A stretch of DNA of 6,133 nt from Fusobacteriota bacterium (lineage in GTDB: Bacteria > Fusobacteriota > Fusobacteriia > Fusobacteriales > Fusobacteriaceae), in assembly GCA_003973585.1 (NCBI GenBank), contig QNYN01000062.1, positions 1 through 6,133 of the forward strand, given 5' to 3'. Positions 5,926 to 6,133 of this stretch are shown here, in pieces (the stretch's first letter is position 1; the number at the start of each line of letters is the position of its first letter). The notes under the pieces were generated by a model. The model was given only the letters and a program-made list of their open reading frames with translations, had not been told where the DNA came from and searched no databases. The translations under genes were made by a program, and so were the position numbers.

Positions 5926-6133
5926 TTAATTTTCTTTAGAAAGTTGAATAAGTAGCTCCCCTGCCTCTACAATTTTCATTTCTTTCACAAAAATTTCTTC
6001 TACAATTCCATCAGTTTTAGCTGTAATAGTCGTTTCCATTTTCATAGCTTCCATAATAACTAATTTTTGATCTTTTTTTACTTTATCTCCTTTTTTTACA
6101 AGGATCTCTATAATAGCTCCAGGAATACTAGCT
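5926..6133 (-). CDS. Biotin carrier (biotinyl/lipoyl attachment) domain, C-terminal end of a gene cut by the window edge
   Basis: The last 68 residues of a - strand gene form nearly all of a biotinyl domain. The visible part begins ASIPGAIIEILVKKGDKV, continues to EAMKM, the standard biotinylation motif, and ends VEAGELLIQLSKEN. The biotin-accepting lysine codon is at 6040-6042. Such domains carry carboxyl groups between the two active sites of biotin enzymes. The sequence style suits the gamma or alpha subunit of a sodium-pumping decarboxylase (glutaconyl-CoA, oxaloacetate or methylmalonyl-CoA) or pyruvate carboxylase as well as an acetyl-CoA carboxylase carrier. The missing N-terminal part is needed to choose among them. 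The domain ends only a few residues before the stop codon, so it is the C-terminus of whatever protein this is. Confidence 0.88.
   Translation of the reverse strand, partial: ASIPGAIIEILVKKGDKVKKDQKLVIMEAMKMETTITAKTDGIVEEIFVKEMKIVEAGELLIQLSKEN

Overview
The window is very AT-rich. It encodes outer-membrane-type proteins (a patatin autotransporter with a C-terminal beta barrel and an OmpA/Pal-like lipoprotein) but uses strong Gram-positive-style Shine-Dalgarno sites and carries a HutP-like gene of Firmicute type. That mixture fits Fusobacteriota, most likely Fusobacterium or a close relative. This is inferred from gene content, because no phylogenetic marker is present.

Layout. Positions 1-2134 read on the + strand. 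A sigma70-type promoter (49-77) precedes an AbgT-family transporter (136-1656), which ends at its own terminator. A small FlK-like hot-dog thioesterase (1754-2134) follows, with its stop codon inside a symmetric terminator hairpin. Positions 2241-6133 read on the - strand. From upstream to downstream they hold the C-terminal end of a biotin carrier domain (5926-6133, cut by the window edge), a HutP-like protein (5423-5836), an OmpA/Pal-like lipoprotein (4693-5310) and an FplA-like type Vd patatin autotransporter (2241-4571). The autotransporter and the thioesterase converge on the 2135-2240 gap.

Organisation. Nearly every gene is followed by its own intrinsic terminator, so most look monocistronic. 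Where a stem contains a pair that wobbles on only one strand, the G-U version falls on the strand of the preceding gene, which supports the assigned directions. No gap exceeds 300 bases. I see no insertion sequence, tRNA, rRNA, CRISPR array or broken gene.

Function. The lipoprotein and autotransporter belong to the cell envelope and surface. The transporter and thioesterase may be metabolic, with unknown substrates. The biotin carrier end probably belongs to a biotin-dependent carboxylase or a sodium-pumping decarboxylase. The HutP-like protein has no hut genes beside it here. I found no clearly new multi-gene system. The most interesting leads are a homopolymeric T tract inside the transporter promoter, a good promoter lying upstream of a terminator ahead of the thioesterase, and a HutP-like protein that appears to have lost a known metal ligand.
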